From assembly GCF_963924675.1 (NCBI RefSeq), contig NC_089221.1, positions 137,806,263 to 137,870,262 on the forward strand: a DNA stretch of 64,000 bases, written 5' to 3'. Under the pieces are notes generated by a model. The model searched no databases. It was given only the letters and a program-made list of their open reading frames with translations, and had not been told where the DNA came from. A program made the translations under genes and the position numbers. The stretch comes from Phocoena phocoena (taxonomy: Eukaryota; Chordata; Mammalia; Artiodactyla; Phocoenidae). Shown piece after piece: positions 13,298-28,200 of the stretch (position 1 is the first letter of the stretch; every line of letters starts with the position of its first letter).

Positions 13298-16200
13298 GCA
13301 TACGTGGGCCTCTCCCGTTGCGGAGCACAGGCTCCAGACGCGCAGGCTCAGCGGCCACAGCCCACGGGCCCAGCCGCTCCGCGGCATGTGGGATCTTCCC
13401 GGACCGGGGCACGAACCCGTGTCCCCTGCACCGGCAGGCGGACTCTCAACCACCGCGCCACCAGGGAAGCCCCAGGGATGTTTATTTAACCAACTCAGAG
13501 CATTATGAGGGGGAGCATATTTCTCCACCTCAACACTGCTGACATGTTTTGTGGGATCGTTCTTTGTCGCGGGGGCTGTCCTGTGCTTTGTAGGGCGCTG
13601 AGCAGCATCCCTGGCCTCTACCTACCAGATGCCAGCAGCACCCCTTTCCCTAGTTGTGGCAACCAATAATGTGTCCAGACTCGCTAAAGGTCCTCTGATG
13701 GAGCGGAGGAGATGGGGTTTGAGAACCACTCCTTTATAGAGATCTTATTGTTTAAAAGTTACATTTTCAAATCTGACATTCCTAACCTTCAAAGCATTAA
13801 AAACTACTCATTTTCTAGCCAACCTGGCTATCCCCAGGAGAACTCCTAAATTAAGGGGACCCAAAGAAGCTTCCGGAGACCTGGAGGCATCAGACAGTGG
13901 GTTTGTTCAGGGAAGAGTGTGCTTATTATCTGTGGGTGCTGGGCCTTGGCAGGGATGTAGGACCACAGTGAATTCCCCAGCATCCCATGGGTTGGCTGCT
14001 GGACTGACCAACTGGACTTTCAGGGCTCACCCATGAGCCCCGGGCAGGTGGGGAAAGACAACTCTAAGGGCAGCAGCCAGGAAGAGGAGGTGCTGGGGTT
14101 GAATGGAACTGGGAAAGTTCTGTCTGAGATGAAGGGCCAGAGCCCAGGATGAAGCTTAGAAAGGCTGGGTGCTGGCATGAGCTGTTTGGGGGAGAAAGGA
14201 TTACAAAGAGAAACCCAGCGATGAGGCTGCTCTCTAAGAGGAAGGAGAATGGCTCAAGGCATGGGTCACTTGGGATGAACCAAATCCACAAAACTCGGGC
14301 ACGAGGGGTAGACTCCTTGCCCGGGCAGGTGGCAAGCTCTACCTTGCCAGATGACTGCAACGAACCCTCTTCTCCCCCAGGAGCTCGTGCCCTTCTTGCC
14401 TGTCTCCATCTGCTCTCTATGAGCTTTTAAAAAGGAATTTGCATTGAAAAGCTGCTATTTCTCTTGTACTGTTCTTACCCTTTCCCCTCTTATCTTGCTC
14501 CTCAAGATATCTCATACGGCCTGAGAAAATGTGGGTGGAGGGAAAGCATTGACACCTGCCTCCCAAGAAGCCTTCTTAAGTTTCATTGCAGGGCACATTG
14601 GTAGAGAAGTTGCTATAACATGTCTGAGCTGTGTGTGCAGACCATGGAAAACACACCGGGGTTGGAGTGGAAAGACCCGGCTGTAAGTCCTGGCTTTGCC
14701 TTGAAGCTGCTGTGTGCCTCTGGGAGAATCCTGAAAAATCTTATCATCAGATGTCCCATCTGAAAAATGGGAATCATAATTCTCACTTCCCTGGGTTGTT
14801 TTGCAGATTAAGTGAGACGATGTTCTGTGAAAGTCCTCTAACTCTTAAAGCCAGAATACGGGCATTTATTCGCATCTGTTACCACTACTCTTTTTTTTTT
14901 TTTTGCAGTAAGACCGGCAGTCAAATGTGGGAGCAAAATTACAGTAAAACTCTTAGGCTGAACCAGAGATGAAGAACAATAACAACGATAATTGCAACAG
15001 CAGCAGTCGCATTAACTATCTACTCTGTGCCAGTTTCTGTGCTACGGGCTTTGCATATGATCAGTTCTTAGACAAGAAAAATCCTGTGATGTAGATATAA
15101 TCTTTATTTTACAGATGTGGAAATGAAGGCCCAGAGAGGTTAATTAATTTACTCAAGGTCACACAGCTTGTAAGTGATAGAGCCTGGTTTCGAACCTAGG
15201 TCTGTCCAACTCCAAAGTCCCCGTTCTTACCTACAGGGCAGTAAAGGCCCCTTCAGAAATCTGATCTAAATTCAATTATACTTGCCTCCCCTGAATCAGA
15301 GTGTGGTCTCGATTTTGATGCTGTTTCACCAGAGTTCTGAACTATTCGTGAATTTAACCCTGTGAGATAATTAAATATCACTCCAGCAAAAAGAAAAAAA
15401 AGACTAGAAAAGTTTTCCCAATTAGTTTTCTCTAGCCCTCTTTTTTATGATAAAAAGAAATAAACTTCCTTAGGACCCAGATGCTTATCTGTTTGGCTAT
15501 TTCAAGAAAAAATGTACAGGCAGCACATACTTACATATAACCTTTAAACCTGTTAAGGTGGCTGTTAGGCTTCTCACACACGATGATGTTGTGGAAACCT
15601 TCTGGTCGGAACTGTACCTCCTGTGAAAGAGAGGACGCTGTGAGGTTATTAAGCCAGAGGGATCTCGTTTTAATAGGATCATCAGGAGAGCTAATCACTG
15701 TTAGAACCATTGCAAATAAGGTAATCCCCGCTTTGTCACACTGTGATAGTTGTAATGTGTTAAAAGAAACAGTTAAATCCTCATTAAGGAGGAGAGAATA
15801 GATGCAGATGAAAAGTTGGATGCGCTGCAAAGGGAGGGCCCTGTCCTGACCACTTTTCCCCCCGGCCTGGGTTTGAGTCTCTAGACTCAAGCTGCCCCAC
15901 AGAATTTACTGCAATGATGGAAATGTTCTATATCTGCACTGTATAATGTAGAAGCCGCGCGTTGCACGTGGCTGTTGAAATATGGTAGTATGACTGAGGA
16001 ACTGATTTTTAAATTTTATTTAATTTCACTTAACTAATTTAAAGTTAAATAGCCACATGGCGGCTAGTGGCTACCAAACTGGGCAGCATAGAAATAGATG
16101 ATCAAAAAAGTAGAGATTATAAATCACACGACCTACAGCTAGCCAATATTCGTGTGTATACAGAACTTCCAGGCTTTAAAAAATATATGCATATACCTAC

Positions 16201-19200
16201 ATACACATTTATGTATGGACAAACATACACATTTATGCATTTCAACAATGAGATTTAGTGTTCATACAACTTGAACATTTTTACATGTTACTTGGATAGA
16301 TACCTATTGCATGAGGTATTTCATTTAATCCTTTCACTACTGAACACTGACATGGTTTCAATTGTTTGGCTATTGCAAAAATGCTGTGCAAATAGTAGCT
16401 AATAAAATAAGTAGGGACTTCCCTGGTGGCAAGGTGGTTGGGAGTCTGCCTGCTGGTGCCGGGGACATGGGTTAGAGCCCTGGTCTGGGAGGATTCCGTG
16501 TGCCGCAGAGCATCTGAGCCCGTGCACCACAACTACTGAGCCTGTGCTCTGGAGCCCGTGAGCCACAACTACTGAGCCCGTGAGCCACAACTACTGAAGC
16601 CCGCACACCTGGGGCCTGTGCTCTGCAGCAGAGAGAAGCCACCGCGATGGGAAGCCTGTGCACCGCAACAAAGAATAGCCCCCGCTCGCTGCAACTAGAG
16701 AAAGCCCACGTGCAGCCATAAGGCCCAACGCAGCCAAAAATAAATAAATTTTTTAAATTCTCAAAAAACAAACAAACAAACAAAACACAAAACAAGTAGC
16801 ATTTACTAGACTCTTATTTCTGTCAGATGCTGTAATGAGAACTTAAGAAATGCTATTTTTTTTCAAGCTTTCAATCATTTTATGAAGTAAGTACTTTGAT
16901 TAGCCCCTCTTTAGAGATGGGAAAACTGTGACTCACAAGGGTTAAGTGGCTGTCCGTGGTCATATCAAGACTGGGATTTGAATCCAAGTCTGAGTGCAGA
17001 ACCTCTGTTCTTTACTTGCACAGCACACTGCCCCCTGGTGAACATTCTTATAGCAAAGCATTTAAAACACATTCTTGACCCTTCACTTTTTCTCTTTCAT
17101 TCAGTATTTTAGTTGTACAATCTCTTTAAGTTCAATGAGGGGGAAAACACAACTAGGGGTGGGGAGATCTTGCTTTCTAATTCTACCCCACATTGCCTAA
17201 TAGTACATTCAACTCTCGAGCCTCAGTTTTCTCCTCTGTAGAATGGGGCTAACACCCCCTCCCTGTCCATCTCACTTGTGCCCCAGAAGATAGAATCCAT
17301 GTGGGAAAGTTTTGAAAGGTATAACATGCTATGCATATAGAATGAAGTAGTACTAAAGGTGGGATTGGAAGTGGTTCCCAGGGTAGAGCTTTTAGCACGG
17401 GGAGTGAATTTTTCACTCCAAGCTTCAAGGTTCAAAGGAGTAAACTGATTAGAAGAAATGATAGCATTTTCTGGCTTCGTGTAAATATACTGTCCATTGG
17501 TTCTGTGGGATGCCAACATAAACTCTCCATTCACTTGAAATAAATTACCCATCCAGGAGTTTCTAAAAATACAGCCCTCTTCCCTCCAAGTATTGATTCT
17601 TTCAGGGACAAACACTTGCCGAGCTCTGAGATGATGACAAATCACGCTATAATTTGTCAGCTGCTTTCACGGCCCTGATTAAGCCGTGTGCTTCCCTCCT
17701 GATCTGTACCACTCAGCTCATTGCTAGCGTTCTAAATCCAAACTTATTTCAGATGTGAGTGGCAGCAGGGTCTGAGAGCTAATGATCCTGCTGCAGTGAG
17801 TCCCTGTCAGCTGTTTAATCATACCTGGCGGATCCCTGGCAGTGCTCAAGTCTCTTGTCCCTCAGTGGGGCTTCTCAATGACCTTCCTTCCTCTTGAAGC
17901 ATCCCTTGCTCTTTTATTCTTCTGGGCGCTGGCCTTGGGTGCTCTGTCTCCCTCTCTACACGGAGAGGTGATTTCGCCCTTTCTAGCTCTCTGTCCTCAG
18001 GCCCCTTCTGTTCCTCCCCGAGATAGACTGTGGAGAGGGCCACACGGCCCTGCTGTCTCCAGAGACCCCATCAGCATTGCTTGCTTCTTAGGCTTTCCTG
18101 TAACTCACTCTAGGCAGCTGCTGGGAGAACTCAAGGACAGCAGCGGCGGGGGCATTGCCAAGCCCTACAAATCTATCAGGGTCCTTATTTTTTAGCTTGT
18201 TCAGGAATTTCTGATTCACTTCTGACTCACCACCCCTTAGCTTTTCTTAGCTTGGGAATGAAGCCCACCTAACCACCTTTTCTTTCAGACCCAGCCTTTT
18301 ATCTAAGGTGTTGTCCTTATGAAAGGAACAGCCATCAGGGTACAGGAAAAGGCAAACCCTTTCCAGAGAGCACAGTGTGTTTGTGGTTCTTCAGGCCAGA
18401 CCTACTGATCTGGAGTATTTACTATGTGCCAGGCACCTGTCATTAAGTTCTCACGGTAACCTTAAGAGGTGTGGACAGAAGTGCAAATGCAGATTCAATA
18501 AAGCAATTGTCTTATGGCTGGTAAGTAACAGAGCCAGCAATGCAATCCACGTCATCAGACTCCAAAGCCAATCATTGTTATCATCGTCATCATCATCAAT
18601 ACATTTATTCCACTTTCTCCTCTCATTATTATTAATTATTATTACAGTATTTACTGAACGCTTATTGTGTGTCAAGTATAACTAAATATTTTATACATGC
18701 TGTTCTCTTGAATTCACACAATAACTCCATCAGGTAGATACTATTATTACCCTATTTTATAAATGAAGGAACTAAGGCTTAGAGAGATCCAGTGAATTTT
18801 CCCAATGGCGCACAGCTAGCAAAGCAGAAGACAGGCTTTAACCTCAGGACGTCCGACACCACACAGCCTGCTCTCTTAAACCACAGTGTTATTTTTTTTT
18901 TTATTAAAAAAATTTTTTTTTGCGGTATGCGGGCCTCTCACTGTTGTGGCCTCTCCCGTTGCGGAGCACAGGCTCCAGATGCGCAGGCTCAGCGGCCATG
19001 GCTCACGGGCCCAGCCGCTCCGCGGCATGTGGGATCCTCCAGGACTGGGGCACAAACCCACGTCCCCTGCATCGGCAGGCGGACTCCCAACCACTGCGCC
19101 ACCAGGGAAGCCCCACAATGTTATTTTGATGCACAATGAAAGATTATTGTTTAAGATCTCCTTTTGGCTCTATTTCCTTTTCTATATTCCTTTTCCACTT

Positions 19201-22200
19201 CCTATGACCGAGGTACAATAAATGAGGTCTGTATATAGTTGACTCTTGAACAACATGGGTTTGAACTGTGTGGATCCACTTATGCAGGTTTTTTCAATAG
19301 TGAATAGTACAGTGCTACCCGATCTGTGGTCGGTTGAATTGGTAGATGTGGAACTGAGAGTCCAGAGGACTGACTATAAATTATATGTGGGTTTTCCACT
19401 GTGTGGATGGTTAGCATCCCTGACCCCAGTGTTATTCAAGGGTCAACTGTATGTGGAATCTAAATTTAAAGAAAAAAGCTTATTGCCAGAGGCAGGGGGT
19501 TGTGGGTGGGTGAAATGGGTGAAGGGGGTCAAAAGTTACAAACTTCCAGTTAAAAAATAAATAAGTCAAGGAATATAACATAAGCATGGCAACAATATTT
19601 AATAATACTGCATTGCATATTTGAAAGTTGCTAAGAGAGTACACCTTAAAAGTTCTGTTCATAAGAGAACAAGTAACTATGTATGATGACAGATATTAGA
19701 CTTATTGTGATCATTTCACAATATATACAAATATAAAATCATTATGTTAGACACCTAGAACTAATATAAGGTTATATGCCACTTGTATCTCAATAAAAAA
19801 TGTAAGCAAACCCCAGGGTCTAGAAACCATCATCATTATCACCATCACTACCACCCTTCTTAACTTGGGTCAGATAAGGAAGAATCAAAAACTAAATTAC
19901 ATGATATTGTCCTGCTGACCTTTGATTTACTGCTATTAACATTTTTTTATTTCTTTGATTGTTTCTAAAAGATTTGCATTTATGTTTCACGAAAGGTTTT
20001 GCACTGGCTCACTTTCATTTTTTCTAGTGTCTACATAGACATCTGGTTGATTGGCAGCTCAAGGCATTTTTAGACCAGGGTAGCTCAACTTGCCACTCTT
20101 GACATTTTGGGCTGGATAATTCTTTGATGTTTAGCAACATCCCTGGCCTTTACCAACTTGATGCCAGTAGCACCCTCTCCTTCTCCCCCTCAGTTGTGAC
20201 AGCCAAAAATGTTTACAGACATTTCCAAATGTCCCTTGGGGGAGGGGGAAGAACAAAAAATTGCTCTAGAAAAAGTTCCAAGTTAACAGGAGATGAAGTT
20301 GCAGAGATTGAGAATACTCTCTATCCTAACAGTCCATTAGGAAAGGACACAATCCAAATTTCTATATTTTCTTCTCTTCAGTTGGAAAAAAGTTACGTTT
20401 TATGACTGGGGGTCATAATGACTTGTAATAAGAGAAATCTGTATATATCATTTGTATACCACAGAAACTACTGTATAAGCATGGTGGAGGTTCCTGGCAA
20501 TATATGTACTATCCTACAGTTACAAATAAAAGGGGGGGAGCTTCCCTGGTGGCACAGTGGTTAAGAATCCACCTGCCAATGCAGGGGACATGGGTTCGAG
20601 CCCTGGTCAGGGAAGATCCCGCATGTCACAGAGCAACTAAGCCTGTGCACCACAACTACTGAGCCTGCGCTCTAGAGCCTGTGGCCACAACTACTGAGCC
20701 TGTACTCTAGAGCCCGCGAGTCACAACTACTGAGCTTCTGTGCCACAGCTACTAAAGACCACATGGCTAGAGCCCATGCTCCGCAACAAGAGAAGCCACT
20801 GCAATGAGAAGCCCATGCACTGCAATGAAGAGTAGCCCCTGCTCACCACAAGTAGAGAAAGCCTGCATGCAGCAACAAAAACCCAACGCAACCAAAAATA
20901 AATAAAAGGGGATTTGTTATGAAAAAAGAATTCATTTTTAATATATAGTAGAAAATATATAAAAATTACTACAACTAATAAGCAATGTGGTGTGTTACCT
21001 CTTCCAAGTATAATTTGCATTTTAAAGTAGGGCACCTTCAAAAGGTAGAGGTTGAGATACTAAATTGCCTAGACAGAGAACATTCTTTTGAGAATTATTA
21101 CTTTATATATATTTTTAACATTTGAGAGGTTTTTTATCTGCCACCTCCTCTATGAAGCCCACCCATATCCCCACAGACTGTTTCACCCCAGCCAACAAAA
21201 ATTGCTCTTTTAACATGTTTCCACATCAACTCTCATGCCTCCATTTAACACTGATGTATCTAGATCTCTGCTTCCTTGGGTAAACTGTCAGCTTCCTCTA
21301 GAGCATCTCCTGTGATACCTTGTGTTAACAGGCACACTATAAATATTTGGAGAGGTAAGGTTAGTGCTGGGGAGATGAATATTATAAATATAAATACTGA
21401 AAGGTGATGGATGAGGAGGTAACAAAGAAAACCTCTCTGTAAAGACTGCCCCACACAAGTAGGAAAAGCCCCAGGTACAAATCTTAACTTTGATTCATGG
21501 GAATAAGATTGCTTCTTGCAAGGAAATTCTTTGGCTCAACTAATAAAAAAAAAGAAAAAAAGTAGTCAAAATCGTAGATCCCAACATGGGCCAGACTAGT
21601 CTCCTATCCATCCATCCATCCATCCATCCATCCAATGATCCATCCATGTATTCAAGTATTTATTGAATACCCATAATGTATGAGCCATGGAAGTGAGAAT
21701 TAGAAGAAAGAGGTTATTGACACAAATCAATTATTGCAGCCGTAAAACAACTCAAAGTTCCCAGTTTAGCTGGATGTGTCAATGGTGGTATCAGTGAAAG
21801 CAAAGGAAAGTGAGCCAAGTGTTAGTGTGTAATGACTCTCTGGGATTAATGTACTCCTCACTGACCTATGCCCTAGATACAGTAGGCTGTATCCTCCTGG
21901 GGCAACCGGGAAGGCCATGGTGAAACAAAGAGGTTGTGATATATTCCTTTATCTAGACTAGGCCATTTCCTTTGAATTAGCCTCAACTTTTACTTTCCTA
22001 GCCTTATTTTTCACTATTATTCAAAGTTCATCAATAAATATGATTACATAAATGTATGGATGATCTTTTGAAATTGTCTGTAGTGGACAGATGTTTTCTG
22101 GTGACTCACTCTCTATCGTGTTCTCCCTTCTTTAACAATCCTTTAACTTCCTTTTGGAAAACTACCTTTTCTCCCTGGTTCATAATCTTAATGAGACTAT

Positions 22201-25200
22201 AAATCACGATGCCCTGCCCACTAAATTCTCTCACTGTGGGACTTTGCCTTGAGTAGAATAACTCAGGGAAGGAAAAACAAAGGAGAACATTAAGTAATTG
22301 CTGCTACCAATATTCTCCTGCTGAGTTGAAATTTCCTGGTACTTGTTTCTGAGCCTGGTTCTTCAGATTTCCTTAGAATCTGTGAGTCATATTGTGTACT
22401 TCACCCCTTCCACCTCACCTCCCAGCACATTTTTTGATAATTCCGTTTTGTTTAAGTGAGCCAGAATCATTTCTGTTCCTTGAAAACAAAGAATCCTAAT
22501 CAACACAGTGGTCTACTCAGTCCACTGGACATCTCTAGGCCTTTAAAAAATACTGATGTGTATTTACTTGGTAAAATCACACTTCACAAAATGCTGCCCC
22601 TTATTTATGTGATCTTATTTGATCTTCCCAACTCTTCTGTGAAGTGTTCAGGTTAGTCTCATTTTATAAGAGAGAAACCTGAGTGTTGGTGATGCTAAGT
22701 AACTTGCCCAAGGTCACACAGCTCATGAACACCCACATTTGTCTGATTCGGAAACTGGTGCTTGTTCTTTGCTGGATGTAAGCATTTAATGCTGTCTTCT
22801 TATAGAGCAAACCCTCTGAGCCTTTTTCATGATTTCTTTGCAAGTTTTTCTCATTGACAATTCCCTTAAACCTTCATTGCCAATTCCCTTAAACCTTCAT
22901 TGCCAAGCTCAAGGGTTTACCTCTTAAGGACCCGTGTGTCTACCACAGATCATACAAATTCTCCTTCCTTTGAGCCTAGACAATTTGTAATATCCATACC
23001 ACTCACTTGGAACTTCAAACGTTTTACACTTTTATTTGTCAAATACCAAGCTGTTTCTATAAGCCAATTGGTAGATGAAGCACTGCAACTTGTCTGTACA
23101 TCCCCATGTGCACCAAAATGCTGTCTGTAGACAGAGTAAAAATAACTCTAACACATACATGGTTTTCAAATTTCTGTAGGAATTCCTGAGATCAATAAAT
23201 ACAAATCCATTTAAAAAGGTCAGCAAATTCATGGTAGCTTTTTGTTTTAATTTATTTTCTTAACTAACGGACACTGAAAAGACAACCACTTTCAGGGAGG
23301 AGGGATTTGGGGGTTAGGATTATCAAAATTTTTTGATAGTCACTGAGGGTATTTATGTTAAAGAAAAATAGGGACCCACAGTTCTAAGCTCTTACAGGAC
23401 AGGAAGTATGTCTTAGACCATTCTGAAACCCCTCTACAGCCATTAGGACATATTCAAAAAAGATTCTGCTAGCCAGATGGCAGAGTAAGAAAACCATGAG
23501 CTCAACTCCTCCCCTGGGCGTATCAAATTATAACTATTTACAGAGTAACTATCAATGAGAATGACCTGAAGACTAGCAGAAGAGAGTTTTCAAAACTAAA
23601 GCTATAATGAAGGAACCACAAGGAGATCGGTAGGAGGCACAGAGATGTGGTAATAGTCAAGACCCATACCCCCAGGTAAGCAACCCACAGATGGGAGGAT
23701 AATTCACAACTGCAAAGGTTCTCCCCAAGGAGTAAGTTCTGAGCCCTACATCAGGCTCCCTAGCCCAGGAGTTCTGCATGAGGAAGACAAGCCCCTATAC
23801 TACCTTGTTTTGAAGGCCAGTGGGGCTGTGTATGGGAGAGCTGAAGGAAACAGAGACTTCATTCTTAAAATTCATATGCAAAATCTCACACACTCTGAGA
23901 CCCAGAACAAAGGCTTTCATTTGAAAGGAGCCTGGGTCAGACCCACTTACTAATCTTGGAGAGCCTCCCAGAGAGGCAAGAGGCAACTGGGACTCCCTCT
24001 GGGAGATGCTGGTGGAAGTCATTTTCAGAAGCTCATTCTACCACGAGGACTCCGATGTTGTCAATTGCCATCTTGAAGTCCTTCTAGCCTATTAGAGCTG
24101 GGGCCTGGCCCCACCCACCAGCCTGTGAAACACAATGATTCAAAATCTATGCAACACAGCAAAAGCAGTTCTAAGAAGGAAGTTTATAGAGATACAAGCT
24201 TACCTCAGGAAACAAGAAAAATCTCAAAAGAACAACATAAACTTATACTTTAACTAGAAAAAGAAGAACAAACAAAACTGTAAGTTAGTAGAAGAAAAGA
24301 AACAGTAAAGATCAGAGTGTAAATAAAGGAAATAGAGACTAAAAAAACAAAAAAGAAAGAACAATGAAATTAAGATCTGGTTCTTTGAACAGATAAACAA
24401 AATTGATAAAGCTTTAGCCAGACTCATCAAGAAAATGAGAGAAAACTCAAAAAAGTCAGAAATGAAGGAAGCTACAACTGACACCACAGAAATACAAAGG
24501 ATCAGAAGAGATTACTATGAACAGTTATATGCCAATAAAATGGAAAGACAGAAGAATGGATAAACTGGTAGAAACATATGATCTCCCAAGAGTGAATCAG
24601 AAAGAAATATAAAATATGAACAGATCACTAATACCACAAATGAAATTGAATCAGCAGCCAAAAAAACTCCCAATAAGCAAAATTCCAGGACCAGATGGCT
24701 TCACAGGTAAATTCTACCAAATACATGAAGAAGAGTTACTTCCTACGCTTCTCAAACTATTCCTCAAAATTGAAGAGGAATGCTTTCAAACTCATTCTAT
24801 GAGTTCAGCATCACCCTGATTCCAAAACCAAAGACAAAAACAGAAAGATTAGATATGGGGAGGGGGAAGGGTAAGCTGTGACAAAGTGAGAGAGTGGCAT
24901 GGACATATATACAATACCAAACGTAAAATAGATAGCTAGTGGGAAGCAGCCGCATAGCACAGGGAGATCAGTTAGGTGGTTTGTGACCACCTAGAGGGGT
25001 GGAATAGGGAGGATGGGAGGGAGGGAGATGCAAGAGGGAAGAGATATGGGAACATGTGTATATGTATAACTGATTCACTTTGTTATAAAGCAGAAACTAA
25101 CACACCATTGTAAAGCAATTATACTCCAATAAAGATGTTAAAAAAAAAAAAGAAAAATTACAGGCCAATATCAATGATAAATATATATGGAAAAATCCTC

Positions 25201-28200
25201 AACAAAATATTAGCAAACCAAATTTAACAATACATTAAAAGGATCATTTACCATGATAAAGTGGGATTTATTCCAGGGCTGCAGGCATCATTCAATATCT
25301 GCAAATCAATGTGATGCACCATATTAACAAACTGAAGAATAAAATATCATATGGCCATCTCAAGAGATGCAGAAAAAGCTCTGACAAAACTCAACATCCA
25401 TTTACGTAAAAAAAAAAACCTCTCAACGAAGTGGGCACAGAGGGAATACAACTAAACATAATAAAACCCATGTAAGACAAACCTGCAAGCAACATCATAC
25501 TCAACAGTGAAAAGCTGAAAGCATTTCCTCTAACATCAAGAACTAGACAAGGATGCCAACTATTACCACTTTTATTCAACATAGTATTGGAAGACCTAGC
25601 TATAGCAATCAGACAAGAGAAAGAAGTAAAAGGCATCAAAATAGGGAAGAAGTAAAAGGTCACTATTTGCAGATGACATGATACTACACATAGAAAATGC
25701 TAAAGACGCCAACAAAAAACTACTAGAACCCATCAGTGAATGTTGTAAAGCTGCAGGATACAAAATTAATACATAGAAACCTGTTGCATTTCTATACATT
25801 AACAATGAACTATCAGAAAGAGAAATTAAGAAAACAATCCCATTTACATTTGCATCAAAAAGGATAAAATACCTAGGAATAAATCTAACCAAGGAGATTA
25901 AAGACCTGTATTTGGGAAACTGTAAGACACTGATAAAAGAAACTGAAGACAACACAAACAAATGGAAAGATACACCATTCTCATGGATTGGAAGAAATAA
26001 TATTGTTAAAGTGACCATACTGCCCAGTGCAATCTATAGATTCAATATAATCCCTATTAAAACACCAATGGTAAATTTTACAAAACTAGAACAAATAATT
26101 CTAAAATTTAATTAGAAGCACAAATGATGCAGAATAGCCAAAATAATGTTGAGAAAGAACAGAAGAACTGGAAGTATCACACTCCCTGATTTCAAACTAT
26201 ACTACAAAGCTACAGTCATCAAAACGGCATGGTACGTGCATAAAAAATGACACATAGATCAATGGAACAGAATAGAGAGCCCAGAAATAAACCCATGTTT
26301 ATATGGTCAATTAACTTATGACAAAGGAGGCAAGAACATACAATGGGGAAAGACAGTCTCCTCAATAAATGGTGCTGGGAAAATTGGACAGCTACATGTG
26401 ACATAAACTGTACTACTTTCTCATACTACATACAAAAATAAACTCAAAATGGATTAAAGACTTAAATGTGAGACCTGAGACCATAAAACTCCTAGAAGAA
26501 ATCATAGACAGTACATTCTTTAACATCAGTCTTAGCAATATTGTTTTGGATCTGGTTCCTCAGGCAAGGGAAACAAAAGCAAACTTCCAGTTACAAAATA
26601 AATGAGCCATGGGGATGAAATGTACAATATGGGGAATATAGTCAATAATAATGTAGTACCTTTGTATGGTGACAGATGGTAACTAGATTTGCGGTGATCA
26701 TTTTGTAATGTATAGAAATATCAAATCACTATGTTGTGCACCAGGACTAACATAGTGTTGTAGGTCAATTATAGTTTAATACCAGCCAACCAATCAAACA
26801 AACTCATAAAAAAGAGATCAGATTTATGGTTACCAGAGGCAGGAGGTGGGGGGGGAATTGGATGAAGGCAGTAAAAGGTACGAACTTCTAGTTATAAGAT
26901 AAATAACTATCAGGTAAGGAATGTACAACATGATTAACATTGCTAACATGAATTAACATTGCTGTATGTTATATATGAAACTTGGTAAGAGAATAACTCC
27001 TAAGAATCCTCATCACAAAGAAAAACATACCTTTTCATTTTCTTTTATTGTGTATCTATATGAGATGATGGATGATCACTAAACTCATTGTGGTAATCAT
27101 TTCATGATGTGTGTCAGTCACATCACTATACTCTATACCCTAAACTGAAACAGTGCTGTATGTCAATTATATCTCAATAAAACTCAAAGAAAAAAAAAAT
27201 CAAAACAAAAAAATAAAGAGCTAAGCGCATTAAAAAAATAAAACGAAAGATTATGTTCATTGAAGAAAGAGAAATCAGCTAAACTCTTTCCTCCAACAGA
27301 GAATGCACTTACATACTGAGCTTTTGTCATAAGCTGGTGATGTATGTGAAAAAGAAGAGTTGAACAAGGGATTGCCAAGCTTCTGCAAAGCTCTCAGAAA
27401 GAGTGTGTTTTTACACAACCCTCAGGTTAGACGACTAGAAGAGCCAACTCCACTCCACGCCAGGAGGAGGATGACAAAGCAGCATTTCTAAGTCATTTGT
27501 GGACTCTGCAAGGACTCACAGGCTCACAGGAACTCTGCAAGGACGGGGGTTACAGGGTACACAAACCATACCAACCTGGGCAGCTACACAGGAGATATAC
27601 TGCGACCTTAGAAGAGTACTACTTAAAGTGATTAAAAAAAAAATTTTTTTTTTTTTTAGCATACTAATTTGGATAAATGGTAGAATTAAATGTTCTTCAT
27701 GCCCCAGCTAGTGAGTCAGGTGACTGAGGTTTCCTCCCTGACATGCAAATTAACCCTGTGATTTCTGAGAATTCTATCTGAAAACTAATGACATTTACCA
27801 GCACTCGATAACCTTCCTGCTTTCTGGTCAGAGTTCTTTTCAAGATAACCTGCAACAGTGACTGGCAGATACTTTCCTCTCTGACTCTGGATGAGGAAAT
27901 TGTCTGCGTGTGCAAGTAACTGGGTCTCCCTGCCTGCCCCAGTGATTCCCGCAAAAGCACACAGACAGGGCTGGAGGGCTGTGGGAGAAAAGGTCTATTT
28001 AAGGATTCCTTATAGTCTGTGTTCCCTTTTTTTTAAGTGGACAAATATTCCGATTTTTATTCAGGGCGAAGACTAAATTTAATCTTGAAATCTTCCCATG
28101 ACATTTTTCCAACAAAAAGGCATGGGTTTGGCATGTGAAGCTAATACTGAAAAAAGAATGATTTCTTCTCTTATTCCTAAAAGGAATCAATTAATTATTT

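Larger units (their letters stand above)
11613..15534. other. ATP10B intron between coding exons 4 and 5
   Basis: About 3.9 kb. It contains MIR copies (12195-12400, 12430-12615, 14655-14870, 15000-15240), a SINE (13272) and MER5A (13529). 13740-14640 holds nothing recognised. Confidence 0.8.

Noticed and set aside
13253..13542. Frames with Arg/Ala-rich repeats such as [11 protein letters not shown] (also at 18792, 38438, 41475, 45386, 46418)
   Set aside because: The same peptide recurs wherever a CHR SINE lies, so it is SINE sequence and not a gene family.
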